From Shewanella sp. MR-4 (GTDB lineage: Bacteria; Pseudomonadota; Gammaproteobacteria; Enterobacterales; Shewanellaceae): a stretch of 64,000 bases of DNA. The stretch covers positions 2,415,001 through 2,479,000 of the forward strand of contig NC_008321.1 of NCBI RefSeq assembly GCF_000014685.1. Reading direction: 5' to 3'. How positions within the stretch are numbered: position 1 is the stretch's first letter; each line of letters begins with the position of its first letter. The translations under genes were made by a program, and so were the position numbers. Shown here piece by piece: positions 35,378-43,740 of the stretch. The notes below the pieces were generated by a model that was not told the DNA's origin, ran no database searches, and saw only the letters and a list, made by a program, of their open reading frames with translations.

Positions 35378-36097
35378 ATGTCAGCAGCATCAGTTTCAAA
35401 GGTGGTAGTGGTTTTCAGTGGCGGACAAGACTCAACGACTTGTCTTATTCAAGCCTTAACTCAGTTTGATGAAGTCCACGGGATCACCTTCGATTATGGT
35501 CAGCGTCACCGTGAAGAAATTGAAGTTGCTAAATCCCTCGCCAAGCGCTTAAAGATCACTAGCCATAAAGTGATGGATGTAAGCTTACTCAATGAGTTAG
35601 CGATTTCTGCCCTCACCCGCGATGCGATCCCCGTGTCCCACGAATTAATGGAAAATGGCTTACCCAATACCTTTGTGCCCGGTCGTAATATCCTGTTTTT
35701 GACTTTAGCGGGGATCTACGCCTATCAATTAGGGGCAGAGGCGATTATTACCGGTGTCTGCGAAACCGATTTTTCGGGTTATCCCGACTGTCGCCACGAC
35801 TTTGTCCGCGCGATGGAATCGGCACTGGTGCAAGGCATGGATAAAAAGCTTGAGATCATCACGCCATTAATGTGGCTCAACAAAGCCCAAACCTGGGCGC
35901 TGGCCGATAAATATCAGCAGCTCGATTTAGTTCGCCACCATACACTGACCTGTTATAACGGCATTGTCGGCGATGGTTGCGGTGAATGCCCAGCCTGCCA
36001 TCTTCGTAAACGCGGCTTAGAGGATTACCTGCAAAATAAAGCAGAGGTAATGGCCTCACTCGACAAGGCAACTGAAACGGGTAAACCGCAGACGTGA
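35378..36097 (+). CDS. queC: 7-cyano-7-deazaguanine synthase
   Basis: QueC converts 7-carboxy-7-deazaguanine to preQ0 with ATP and ammonia. The 239-residue protein has the PP-loop FSGGQDSTT near residue 13, an internal ITGVCETDFSGYPDCR stretch, and the four-Cys zinc site near the C-terminus in GCGECPACHLRKRG. Start 35378 (MSAAS) is chosen over a GTG nine bases upstream because AGTGGA stands 4-9 bases before it. It overlaps the next gene by 4 bases (GTGA). No preQ1 riboswitch was recognised in the queE-queC gap. Confidence 0.95.
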   Translation: MSAASVSKVVVVFSGGQDSTTCLIQALTQFDEVHGITFDYGQRHREEIEVAKSLAKRLKITSHKVMDVSLLNELAISALTRDAIPVSHELMENGLPNTFVPGRNILFLTLAGIYAYQLGAEAIITGVCETDFSGYPDCRHDFVRAMESALVQGMDKKLEIITPLMWLNKAQTWALADKYQQLDLVRHHTLTCYNGIVGDGCGECPACHLRKRGLEDYLQNKAEVMASLDKATETGKPQT

Positions 36098-36708
36098 AAC
36101 TGGTGACGTTAAAAAAACTCGGCCCCTATTGGTTGGCGCTAATCGTCAGTCTGCTCTGCGCACTCTTGTATGTTGCGGGACTTCTTACCCCGAGCATAGA
36201 TAACTTGCTCGCCTATCGCCGCAGCGCTATCAGTGACGGCCAGTGGTGGCGTCTGATCACAGGCAATCTACTGCATACCAATCATTGGCACCTGTTGATG
36301 AACCTCGCAGGATTATGGGTAGTGTTGTTTTTGCACCACTTTCATTACCGACTTAAAGGATTAACCGCGCTGTTTATCCTACTCTGTCTGTTTGAAGGCA
36401 TTGGCCTGTATCTAGGTTATCCGCAACTCTTAGGCTATGTTGGGCTGAGCGGCATGTTACACGGCCTATTTAGTTATGGTGCTGTGCAGGATATACGCCG
36501 CAAAATGCGCTCGGGTTATTTGCTGCTGCTCGGCGTGATAGTCAAAGTCGGCCACGAACAGTTTTATGGCGCAAGTGACGATGTGACCGCAATGATTGGT
36601 GCACGCGTGGCCACCGAGGCACATTTAGTCGGCCTGATCTGCGGCTTAGTCTGCGCGTTACTATTCTTTGTACTCCAACGCACGATGTTAACCAAACAAA
36701 AAGCCTAA
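36094..36708 (+). CDS. rrtA: Rhombosortase (rhomboid-type GlyGly-CTERM protease)
   Basis: A 204-residue membrane protein with about six helices and the rhomboid protease catalytic pattern: Ser in GLSGMLHG (around residue 130) and His in AHLVGLICG near 178, with the conserved HWHLLMNLAGLW early loop. The small size and sequence fit rhombosortases, which cleave the GlyGly-CTERM sorting signal of surface proteins exported by type II secretion. No GlyGly-CTERM protein gene is adjacent. GTG start overlaps the queC stop, giving translational coupling to an unrelated pathway. Confidence 0.7.
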   Translation: MKLVTLKKLGPYWLALIVSLLCALLYVAGLLTPSIDNLLAYRRSAISDGQWWRLITGNLLHTNHWHLLMNLAGLWVVLFLHHFHYRLKGLTALFILLCLFEGIGLYLGYPQLLGYVGLSGMLHGLFSYGAVQDIRRKMRSGYLLLLGVIVKVGHEQFYGASDDVTAMIGARVATEAHLVGLICGLVCALLFFVLQRTMLTKQKA

Positions 36709-36738
36709 TTGAACGATTTCCTTTGACTATTGAGTCAA

Positions 36739-36780
36739 TAAAAAGCCGCCTAACACTGTCGTGTTGGCGGCTTTTATTTT
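36739..36780. terminator. Bidirectional terminator between rrtA and uvrB
   Basis: AAAAGCCGCC and GGCGGCTTTT form the stem, extended inward by AACAC/GTGTT, between convergent genes. Confidence 0.92.
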
Positions 36781-36854
36781 GCCGAGAACTATAGTGCCGA
36801 TCTTTAAGCACCAAGCGTCGAGTACTAACGCCTTGCTTAAACTCGGCACTAAAT

Positions 36855-38876
36855 TTAAGCGGTGATCAGCAACTCCCGTAACCGTTTCACCTCATCGCGT
36901 AGCGCCGCTGCCTGTTCAAACTCCAAGTTACGCGCATGTTCATGCATTTGCTTCTCGAGCTTGTCGATATCATGGCTCAGCTGCGCCGCATCGGCTTGAT
37001 AACGTTTGGCTTTAGGTTCAGCCACTTTATTCAGTGATGACTGACGATAACCTTTTTCAGACTCTCTACCATCATCGACATCCATTACGTCGGTAATGCG
37101 TTTCACCACCCCTTTAGGCACAATGCCGTGCTCAAGATTGTAGGCGCGCTGTTTCTCACGGCGGCGCTCAGTTTCTCCCATCGCCTTGGCCATCGACTGA
37201 GTGATCCTATCCGCATAGAGGATAACCTTGCCATTGACGTTACGAGCGGCGCGACCAATGGTCTGAATCAGTGAACGCTCCGAACGTAAAAAGCCTTCCT
37301 TATCCGCATCGAGAATACAGACCAAGGAGACTTCCGGCATATCTAAGCCTTCGCGTAACAAGTTGATACCGACCAGCACATCAAACTTACCAAGGCGCAG
37401 ATCGCGAATGATCTCCACCCGCTCCACGGTATCGATATCCGAGTGCAAATAACGGACTTTGACGCCATGTTCATCGAGGTATTCGGTTAAATCCTCCGAC
37501 ATGCGCTTGGTTAAGGTGGTAACAAGCACCCGCTCATTGACGGCGACGCGTTTAGCGACCTCGGAGAGTAAATCATCCACTTGAATGCTAACCGGGCGCA
37601 CTTCTAACTCGGGATCGAGCAATCCCGTTGGCCGCACGACTTGCTCAACAATCTCGCCGTCGCTTTTCTCCAGTTCGTAAGGATTAGGCGTTGCCGACAC
37701 ATAAATGGTCTGCGGCATCAATTGCTCAAACTCTTCGAACTTCAATGGCCGGTTATCCAGCGCCGAGGGTAAACGGAAGCCATATTCCACAAGCGTGGTC
37801 TTACGGGAGCGGTCACCCTTATACATGGCACCAATTTGCGGCACAGTGACGTGGGACTCGTCGATGATCAACAAACCATCGGCGGGTAAATAATCCAGCA
37901 AGGTTGGTGGCCCTTCTCCCGGCGCCCGTCCCGACAAATAGCGGGAGTAGTTCTCAATGCCGGAGCAATAACCCAACTCAACCATCATCTCGATATCGTA
38001 TTGCACCCGCTCATGGATCCGCTGCGCTTCGATGAGCTTATTGTTGTCGAGCAGATACTGCTTACGCTCGCGCAGCTCTTGCTTAATTGACTCAGTCGCT
38101 TCAAGGATTTTTTCCCGTGGCGTCACATAGTGGGTTTTGGGATACACAGTGGTGCGCGCGATACGCTTAACTATCTGCCCCGTTAACGGGTCAAATTCGC
38201 TTAGGCGCTCAATTTCATCGTCAAAGAGTTCTACCCGAATCCCGTAGCGGTCAGAATCGGCGGGGAAAATATCGATAACTTCACCACGGGCGCGGAAAGT
38301 ACCGCGCTGCAACTCGAGATCGTTACGAGTATATTGCAGCTCACTCAAGCGCTTAAGAATATCCCGCTGCCCCATGGTATCGCCCTGGCGTAGGTGCAAA
38401 AGCATCTTCATGTAGGAATCGGGATCGCCCAGACCGTAAATTGCCGATACAGAGGCAATCAAGACGACATCCTTACGCTCCAACAAGGCTTTAGTCGCCG
38501 AGAGTCGCATTTGCTCGATATGGGCGTTAACCGACGCATCCTTTTCAATAAAGGTGTTTGATGCGGGCACATAGGCTTCTGGCTGGTAATAATCGTAATA
38601 GGAGACAAAGTATTCCACCGCATTATTGGGGAAAAACTCTTTCATCTCGCCATAAAGCTGCGCCGCCAGCGTCTTGTTTGGCGCCATAATAATGGTTGGG
38701 CGCCCCAGTTGGGCGATCACATTGGCGATAGTGAATGTCTTGCCCGAGCCTGTTACCCCCAATAGGGTTTGGCAAGCTAGGCCCGATTCTAAGCCATCGA
38801 CCAACTTGGCAATGGCCGTGGGCTGATCCCCTGCGGGAGCAAATTGAGATTCAAGCTGAAAAACAGATTCTGACAC
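36855..38876 (-). CDS. uvrB: Excinuclease ABC subunit B
   Basis: UvrB is the damage-verifying helicase of nucleotide excision repair. The 673-residue protein is full length: Walker A GVTGSGKT near residue 40, the DNA-clamping beta-hairpin with YYDYYQPEAYVP, the DESH box near 340, helicase motifs to about 590 (including LIQTIGRAARN), and a C-terminal UVR motif that binds UvrC (DKLEKQMHEHARNLEFEQAA). The start is a GTG with AAGGAT upstream. I looked for a LexA box upstream and did not find a convincing one. Confidence 0.98.
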   Translation of the reverse strand: MSESVFQLESQFAPAGDQPTAIAKLVDGLESGLACQTLLGVTGSGKTFTIANVIAQLGRPTIIMAPNKTLAAQLYGEMKEFFPNNAVEYFVSYYDYYQPEAYVPASNTFIEKDASVNAHIEQMRLSATKALLERKDVVLIASVSAIYGLGDPDSYMKMLLHLRQGDTMGQRDILKRLSELQYTRNDLELQRGTFRARGEVIDIFPADSDRYGIRVELFDDEIERLSEFDPLTGQIVKRIARTTVYPKTHYVTPREKILEATESIKQELRERKQYLLDNNKLIEAQRIHERVQYDIEMMVELGYCSGIENYSRYLSGRAPGEGPPTLLDYLPADGLLIIDESHVTVPQIGAMYKGDRSRKTTLVEYGFRLPSALDNRPLKFEEFEQLMPQTIYVSATPNPYELEKSDGEIVEQVVRPTGLLDPELEVRPVSIQVDDLLSEVAKRVAVNERVLVTTLTKRMSEDLTEYLDEHGVKVRYLHSDIDTVERVEIIRDLRLGKFDVLVGINLLREGLDMPEVSLVCILDADKEGFLRSERSLIQTIGRAARNVNGKVILYADRITQSMAKAMGETERRREKQRAYNLEHGIVPKGVVKRITDVMDVDDGRESEKGYRQSSLNKVAEPKAKRYQADAAQLSHDIDKLEKQMHEHARNLEFEQAAALRDEVKRLRELLITA

Positions 38877-39587
38877 GCGAACATATCCTTGTGGTTAGTC
38901 GCCCCATTCTAATCAACTCATCCTTTAAGCTCCAGCAGTTCTCCTTTAGAAGTCGAAGGGAACATTAAGCCCTAAACCATCTGAATGACAGTTTGATGGA
39001 CAGAAAATGAAACTTTTTGACCACGAGCTTTTAATGCTCAAATTGGCGATAAAACGCCCAAAAATACAGGGGAAATGCCAAATTAATACACAAGAGTCGA
39101 CTTTCACTTGCTTACAAAATTGCAACCTCAAACAAGCCCAAAAAAGATAAGACTTGCAATTCATATCTATTTGATAAATATATTATTAAATTTTTATCGC
39201 CAAAATAGTGCAATTTAAGTCCAGCGCACGTACCACAAGGCTTTGCCGCCTGTTTCAAGCCGCAACCCACAGGGTTATCCACAGATTTTGTTGATAAGTC
39301 GAAATTAGTGAGAAACCATGCGGGATTGAGGACTATTCCACCCTTAGTTCGCGCGCTCGTCGGGTTTGGTAATTTTATTACATTTGATAAATGTTACTAC
39401 TTGTTACAACCGATAACATTCACAAAATCTGATTGATCTCCTGCTGTTACGCCTTTATTCGTGTTTTACAGCATAAAATGACAGCGTTTTCCGCTTTATC
39501 CGTATCAGTCAGTAGAATTGGGGCTATCTGTTCGCAGAAAAGAGTAGAAAGTGAATATTCATGACCGAGGGATAACTTGATTAGCGC
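38877..39587. other. Intergenic region upstream of uvrB with a DnaA-box pair
   Basis: No convincing gene; the frames present encode Cys/Phe-rich peptides without ribosome-binding sites. At 39275-39283 stands TTATCCACA, a perfect DnaA box, and at 39289-39297 an inverted one-mismatch box TGTTGATAA. An ATGTTA/TAACAT dyad lies at 39391-39419. The region is AT-rich. Confidence 0.55.
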
Positions 39588-39791
39588 TTAAATTAAGTCT
39601 TCTGCAAGCGCAGCCGCAAAAAGCGCTTCGTCCGTAGAGGCAACCACAAAGAGGATTTCGGCTAAATCTTGGATTTTTTGAAAATCAGGATCATCTAAAT
39701 GCATGGACAACTCACGGTACTGACGCAGTACATCTAAGGTTAAGGGCTGCTCGAGTAACGCTTCTGCTTGTTCTAATCGACTCATTGCCAT
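39588..39791 (-). CDS. Small hypothetical acidic protein
   Basis: A 67-residue frame starting MAMSRLEQAEALLEQP and ending AAALAEDLI, mostly helical and acidic, without signal or membrane segments. A good AGAGG site stands 8 bases before the ATG at 39791, which argues for a real gene; an in-frame GTG at 39800 touches the site. I do not recognise the family. It lies alone between uvrB and the tRNA-Asn cluster. Confidence 0.55.
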   Translation of the reverse strand: MAMSRLEQAEALLEQPLTLDVLRQYRELSMHLDDPDFQKIQDLAEILFVVASTDEALFAAALAEDLI

Positions 39792-39800
39792 TGTTTTCAC

Positions 39801-40308
39801 CTCTCGATAAGTGTTTTGCCACTCGGCTGAGATGGGCTTGCCGCTGTCGCTTTAGGGATAACCAGTGGAAGCTGCAGTGCTGCCTAATATACCTACCGCA
39901 TAATGTGCACTTTATAAATAGTCAGCACTTCATTATTAGTATCTTATATTGTGAGCTCAGTAATTAAAGCATCAGGTTAAGACTTACCAAGCGAGTGGCA
40001 GCATGACTGCGTAACTGTTTTGACCACAAAAGCATCGATTCGTTGCCACTCAAGTAAACTTTATCTATTTAAGTCTGAGGTTTTTGAAAGATCAAATGGG
40101 TCTCTCGCCAGAATAATGCTGAGAATTTAACCAAATAGGTCTATTTGCGCTTTTTGTCTCCCTGAAAAATCCCAAGTGTTTTTAAGATGAAGACACGCTA
40201 TCTTACGAAAACATAAGTTATTTCTTCATCAAAATGCTGATTTTGGCACCACGATGCACATTAGATGAGCACTTAACAGCATAATTACACTTTTTTTAGT
40301 AACTCGAG
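39801..40308. other. Intergenic region between the small acidic gene and the tRNA-Asn promoter
   Basis: About 500 bases with no convincing gene, repeat or RNA that I can support. Confidence 0.5.
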
Positions 40309-40337
40309 TTGACTCATCCCACAGAGCGTTTTACTAT
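40309..40337 (+). promoter_or_regulatory. Promoter of the tRNA-Asn cluster
   Basis: TTGACT (40309-40314) and TACTAT (40332-40337) are spaced by 17 bases and are followed by a GCGCTCCG discriminator, typical of growth-rate-controlled stable-RNA promoters. The -10 and GC-rich discriminator resemble those of the tRNA-Tyr cluster. Confidence 0.82.
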
Positions 40338-40378
40338 GCGCTCCGTTCTCAACGAGTCATCGAGACGAGAGAAACGAT

Positions 40379-40454
40379 TCCCCTGTAGTTCAGTCGGTAG
40401 AACGGCGGACTGTTAATCCGTATGTCACTGGTTCAAGTCCAGTCAGGGGAGCCA
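40379..40454 (+). tRNA. tRNA-Asn (GTT), copy 1 of 5
   Basis: A 76-base tRNA: TCCCCTGTAGTTCAGTCGG at the 5' end, anticodon loop CTGTTAAT with GTT, T-arm TGGTTCAAGTCCA, acceptor and encoded CCA. Confidence 0.97.
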
Positions 40455-40500
40455 AATTTCAATCTCGGTAAAAGTGAGGCGCAGTTAGGTAACTAATGAT

Positions 40501-40576
40501 TCCCCTGTAGTTCAGTCGGTAGAACGGCGGACTGTTAATCCGTATGTCACTGGTTCAAGTCCAGTCAGGGGAGCCA
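40501..40576 (+). tRNA. tRNA-Asn (GTT), copy 2 of 5
   Basis: Identical to copy 1 over 76 bases, with encoded CCA, 46 bases downstream. Confidence 0.97.
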
Positions 40577-40606
40577 CTTAATTATCAAGCTGATGCGTTA
40601 AACGAT

Positions 40607-40682
40607 TCCCCTGTAGTTCAGTCGGTAGAACGGCGGACTGTTAATCCGTATGTCACTGGTTCAAGTCCAGTCAGGGGAGCCA
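40607..40682 (+). tRNA. tRNA-Asn (GTT), copy 3 of 5
   Basis: Identical copy after a 30-base spacer. Confidence 0.97.
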
Positions 40683-40699
40683 CTAACGCAAGACAAGTA

Positions 40700-40849
40700 A
40701 AGTCGATAGCAATATCGCATCATCTACTCCCCTGTAGTTCAGTCGGTAGAACGGCGGACTGTTAATCCGTATGTCACTGGTTCAAGTCCAGTCAGGGGAG
40801 CCACTTTAAAGATGATATCTCAAGTCGATAGCAATATCGCACCCTCTAC
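40700..40849 (+). repeat. 122-base tandem duplication of a tRNA-Asn unit
   Basis: The bases before copies 4 and 5 share AAGTCGATAGCAATATCGCA (40700-40719 and 40822-40841) and then a TCTAC just before the tRNA. With the tRNA itself this makes a 122-base direct repeat, evidence of a recent duplication. Confidence 0.85.
40728..40803 (+). tRNA. tRNA-Asn (GTT), copy 4 of 5
   Basis: Identical copy. Its upstream spacer carries a CGATA-GCAA-TATCG hairpin that recurs before copy 5. Confidence 0.97.
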
Positions 40850-40925
40850 TCCCCTGTAGTTCAGTCGGTAGAACGGCGGACTGTTAATCCGTATGTCACT
40901 GGTTCAAGTCCAGTCAGGGGAGCCA
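40850..40925 (+). tRNA. tRNA-Asn (GTT), copy 5 of 5
   Basis: Identical copy, last of the array, exactly 122 bases after copy 4 and preceded by nearly the same spacer. Confidence 0.97.
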
Positions 40926-41131
40926 TTTTCTTATAGTAATACACAAAATCCCCTCCTTTGTTACTCCGTTAAACTAATCGCTTTTCATTTCTGTTTTGCC
41001 TCAAATACAGTTACACTGTGATCTGATTGTTAACCAAAATGTTGAGTATCATCACGCAGATAGGCATATTAACTGGGCACTCCTTTAATATTACTGTCCG
41101 TAATACTGAGACACTTTAAGAGCGGATTTTT

Positions 41132-43036
41132 ATGGCGATGTCTAAATCATATCCCATCTTTTTATTGCTGATTTTTTTAGGACTGTTTGGTTGGATTTAT
41201 CACAACGAGAATAGCCAACTCAAAGTACAGCAACAGCAAGAACTCAATAACTTCAAACAATACTTGGGTAACTTTTCCCAGTGGCAAGGCAATGGTGCCG
41301 AACTCTATCAAACTATTTCCGCCCATTATCCGCTGCAGTTTTTTCAATATATCGATGACACCGATGGACAACTCAATTACACCCAAGGCGAACTCAATGC
41401 TCCAGGCATCAATCCGGTGGCCACATTATTTGCCTTAGATTTATCCCATACGCAAAAACTGACCGCCGGTCGTTTACAGGTAAAATTAAGTGCCGATCAG
41501 GCAATCAAAAATGCCATCGACAGTACCCAACAATTGGGTCTAATGCTGATACTGGCCTACATTATCTTGATAGTTGTTTTTATCCTGCTTATCAATAAAT
41601 TAAAGTCATCTATCCGTTATGCGGCTGAGTATATTTCCCACATTCCAGAGATGAATTTTTCCGCCATTGAGTCCTCCAAACTCAATGGTGAAATGACACC
41701 AGTGAGATTGGCACTCGAAGACTGCCGCCTGCAGCTCAAATCGCAAATGGATACCCTCACTCAAGAAAACCAGAAACTGCATAAGGTGGCTTATCAGGAT
41801 CCAATCACCGGATTTGGCAGCCGCCCACGTTTTACCACAAAGTTAGAAAACATTAGTAACCGCAGCGTGCCGCAACTTGGGCTGCTAGCCATGGTTAAAG
41901 CGACTGAGCTTTCCCATGTGAACCAGTTACAAGGTCGCTCCGCCGGTGACGATTATTTAGCCAGTGTCGCCAATTGCATTCGTAAGGCCTGTTCAAAATA
42001 TCCCGATTCGGAATGCTACCGCGTCTCAAGCGCCGATTTTGCGATTTTTTTACCCGATTTAGTGTTAAAAGACGGCCCGAAGTTTTTAGAACAACTTAAA
42101 GTATTCCTCGATGAATACCAGCAGATGACTAGAGCCGAATCCGTGGCGCATATGGGCTTAGTGCCATATCAACAGGGCACAGATCCCGTTAACCTGCTCT
42201 CCTTGGCCGACACCGCCGTGAGCATAGCGCAAACCTTAGGCCCCAACAGTTTCCATATTCAAGAGAAACTCAATGGTGACGAGCAGTTTGGTGACGACCG
42301 TTGGAAAGTAGCAATCAATGACTTGATCGCCCGCCAAGCGCTGAAGTTTTTTCAACAACCCATACAACCTTGCCGCAATGATGTCGAGGTCTACCGCGAG
42401 TTACTGGCACGCTTTTACAACAGCGAAGGCAAGTTTTTACCCACCACCACAGTTATCGCCATGGCCGAGCGCCACGGCATGAGCACCGAATTAGATAAAC
42501 TCGTGGTGATCAGCACATTAAGAATGCTTAAAGAAAATCCGACCATTAGCGGTAATTTTGGCATCAATATCAGCGCTTTTTCGGCCCATCAAGAACTGTT
42601 TGTCGGCTGGTTGCGAGATGTTCTCGGCAAGCACAGGTATATCGCCTCACGTTTAGTGTTTGAGATCAACGAGTCAGGTATGCAAGCCAATTTAGGTGCC
42701 AGCTATAAGTTTGTCCGTGAGGTTCACAGTGTTGGTTCGCGGGTCTCAATCGAGCGATTCGGGATGAGCTTTACCTCTTTCAAATTCTTCAGCGAAGTCC
42801 GCCCAGACTACATAAAACTAGATGGCAGCTACACCTCATCAATCGATGAAGACAGCAATAATAAGTTCTTCGTGCGTATGATGGTGGATGTGGCAAGACG
42901 CATCGGCATTCGTGTTATCGCGACGAGTGTCGAACGTCAGGAGGAAAAACTGACCCTCGAAAAACTCCTCGTCGATGGGCTGCAGGGCTATTATATTGCC
43001 CAGCCCCAAGCCATTACCTTAACTGACCAAATTTAA
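41132..43036 (+). CDS. Membrane GGDEF-EAL protein with degenerate active sites
   Basis: A 634-residue inner-membrane signalling protein: TM helix at 5-24, a periplasmic domain of about 105 residues resembling LapD/MoxY N-terminal domains, TM helix at about 133-155, then GGDEF-like (about 215-380) and EAL-like (about 390-625) domains. The cyclase signature reads SSADF. The EAL domain keeps a Glu in YRELLARF, NIS, FEINES and a Lys in YIKLDGSY, but the metal-binding DDFGTG is ERFGMS and EGVE is TSVE. Neither enzyme activity is likely, so it is probably a cyclic-di-GMP or protein-binding receptor. It precedes rsxA by 125 bases with a long inverted repeat between. Confidence 0.82.
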   Translation: MAMSKSYPIFLLLIFLGLFGWIYHNENSQLKVQQQQELNNFKQYLGNFSQWQGNGAELYQTISAHYPLQFFQYIDDTDGQLNYTQGELNAPGINPVATLFALDLSHTQKLTAGRLQVKLSADQAIKNAIDSTQQLGLMLILAYIILIVVFILLINKLKSSIRYAAEYISHIPEMNFSAIESSKLNGEMTPVRLALEDCRLQLKSQMDTLTQENQKLHKVAYQDPITGFGSRPRFTTKLENISNRSVPQLGLLAMVKATELSHVNQLQGRSAGDDYLASVANCIRKACSKYPDSECYRVSSADFAIFLPDLVLKDGPKFLEQLKVFLDEYQQMTRAESVAHMGLVPYQQGTDPVNLLSLADTAVSIAQTLGPNSFHIQEKLNGDEQFGDDRWKVAINDLIARQALKFFQQPIQPCRNDVEVYRELLARFYNSEGKFLPTTTVIAMAERHGMSTELDKLVVISTLRMLKENPTISGNFGINISAFSAHQELFVGWLRDVLGKHRYIASRLVFEINESGMQANLGASYKFVREVHSVGSRVSIERFGMSFTSFKFFSEVRPDYIKLDGSYTSSIDEDSNNKFFVRMMVDVARRIGIRVIATSVERQEEKLTLEKLLVDGLQGYYIAQPQAITLTDQI

Positions 43037-43042
43037 GCCAGC

Positions 43043-43091
43043 GCAGGGTTAACGGAGCGCGCAAATTTACAGTAAAGATAGTTAACCCTGC
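43043..43091. repeat. 11-base-pair inverted repeat upstream of rsxA
   Basis: GCAGGGTTAAC (43043-43053) and GTTAACCCTGC (43081-43091) pair perfectly around 27 bases, between the EAL-like gene stop and rsxA. There is no T-run after it, so it is more likely an operator or mRNA structure than a standard terminator. Confidence 0.6.
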
Positions 43092-43161
43092 ATTCTATAT
43101 GTTGTTTATGCAAACGGAAAAGTCGATAATACGGCCAAGATCCGTTTAGACAAGTATTCAG

Positions 43162-43740
43162 ATGAGTGAATATCTCCTGTTGTTGATCAGCACAGTGCTG
43201 GTTAACAATTTCGTTTTAGTGAAATTCTTAGGTTTATGTCCATTTATGGGGGTCTCCAGCAAGTTGGAGTCCGCTATCGGCATGTCTATGGCCACGACCT
43301 TTGTGTTGACCTTAGCGTCAATCCTCAGTTACCTCGTCAACCAATATCTGTTATTGCCCTTTGACTTAGGTTACCTGCGTACCATGAGCTTTATTCTGGT
43401 GATTGCCGTGGTGGTGCAATTTACTGAGATGGTGGTGCAAAAAACCAGTGCGGCTTTACACCGCGCCCTCGGTATCTATCTGCCGCTCATCACCACTAAC
43501 TGCGCCGTACTCGGGGTTGCCCTGTTAAACGTGAACGAAAAACACGATTTTATTCAATCTGCTATCTATGGTTTTGGTGCAGCGGTGGGTTTTTCCTTAG
43601 TGTTAATTCTGTTTTCCGCGATGCGTGAACGTTTAGCTGCGGCCGACGTGCCTATGCCTTTCAAAGGTGGCGCGATTGCCATGATCACCGCAGGGCTGAT
43701 GTCCTTGGCCTTTATGGGATTCACAGGATTGGTTAAATAG
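43162..43740 (+). CDS. rsxA: Electron transport complex subunit RsxA
   Basis: RsxA (RnfA) is an integral membrane subunit of the Rnf/Rsx ion-translocating ferredoxin:NAD+ oxidoreductase. The 192-residue protein has six helices; both signature Cys-containing segments are visible, VKFLGLCPFMGVSS at 25-38 and LITTNCAVLGVALLN near 112-126; these Cys hold an intramembrane iron-sulfur centre with RsxE. It is the first gene of rsxABCDGE; rsxB begins immediately at the next base after its stop. Confidence 0.97.
   Translation: MSEYLLLLISTVLVNNFVLVKFLGLCPFMGVSSKLESAIGMSMATTFVLTLASILSYLVNQYLLLPFDLGYLRTMSFILVIAVVVQFTEMVVQKTSAALHRALGIYLPLITTNCAVLGVALLNVNEKHDFIQSAIYGFGAAVGFSLVLILFSAMRERLAAADVPMPFKGGAIAMITAGLMSLAFMGFTGLVK

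Noticed and set aside
38877..38980. LexA (SOS) box for uvrB
   Set aside because: No CTGT-N8-ACAG-like sequence was found near the start, so SOS control is not claimed.
38946..39164. 72-codon Cys/Phe-rich frame upstream of uvrB
   Set aside because: No ribosome-binding site and an unlikely composition; probably intergenic.
40379..40925. Regularly spaced identical repeats that look CRISPR-like
   Set aside because: The repeats are 76-base tRNA-Asn genes with encoded CCA; spacers are of unequal length and partly identical.
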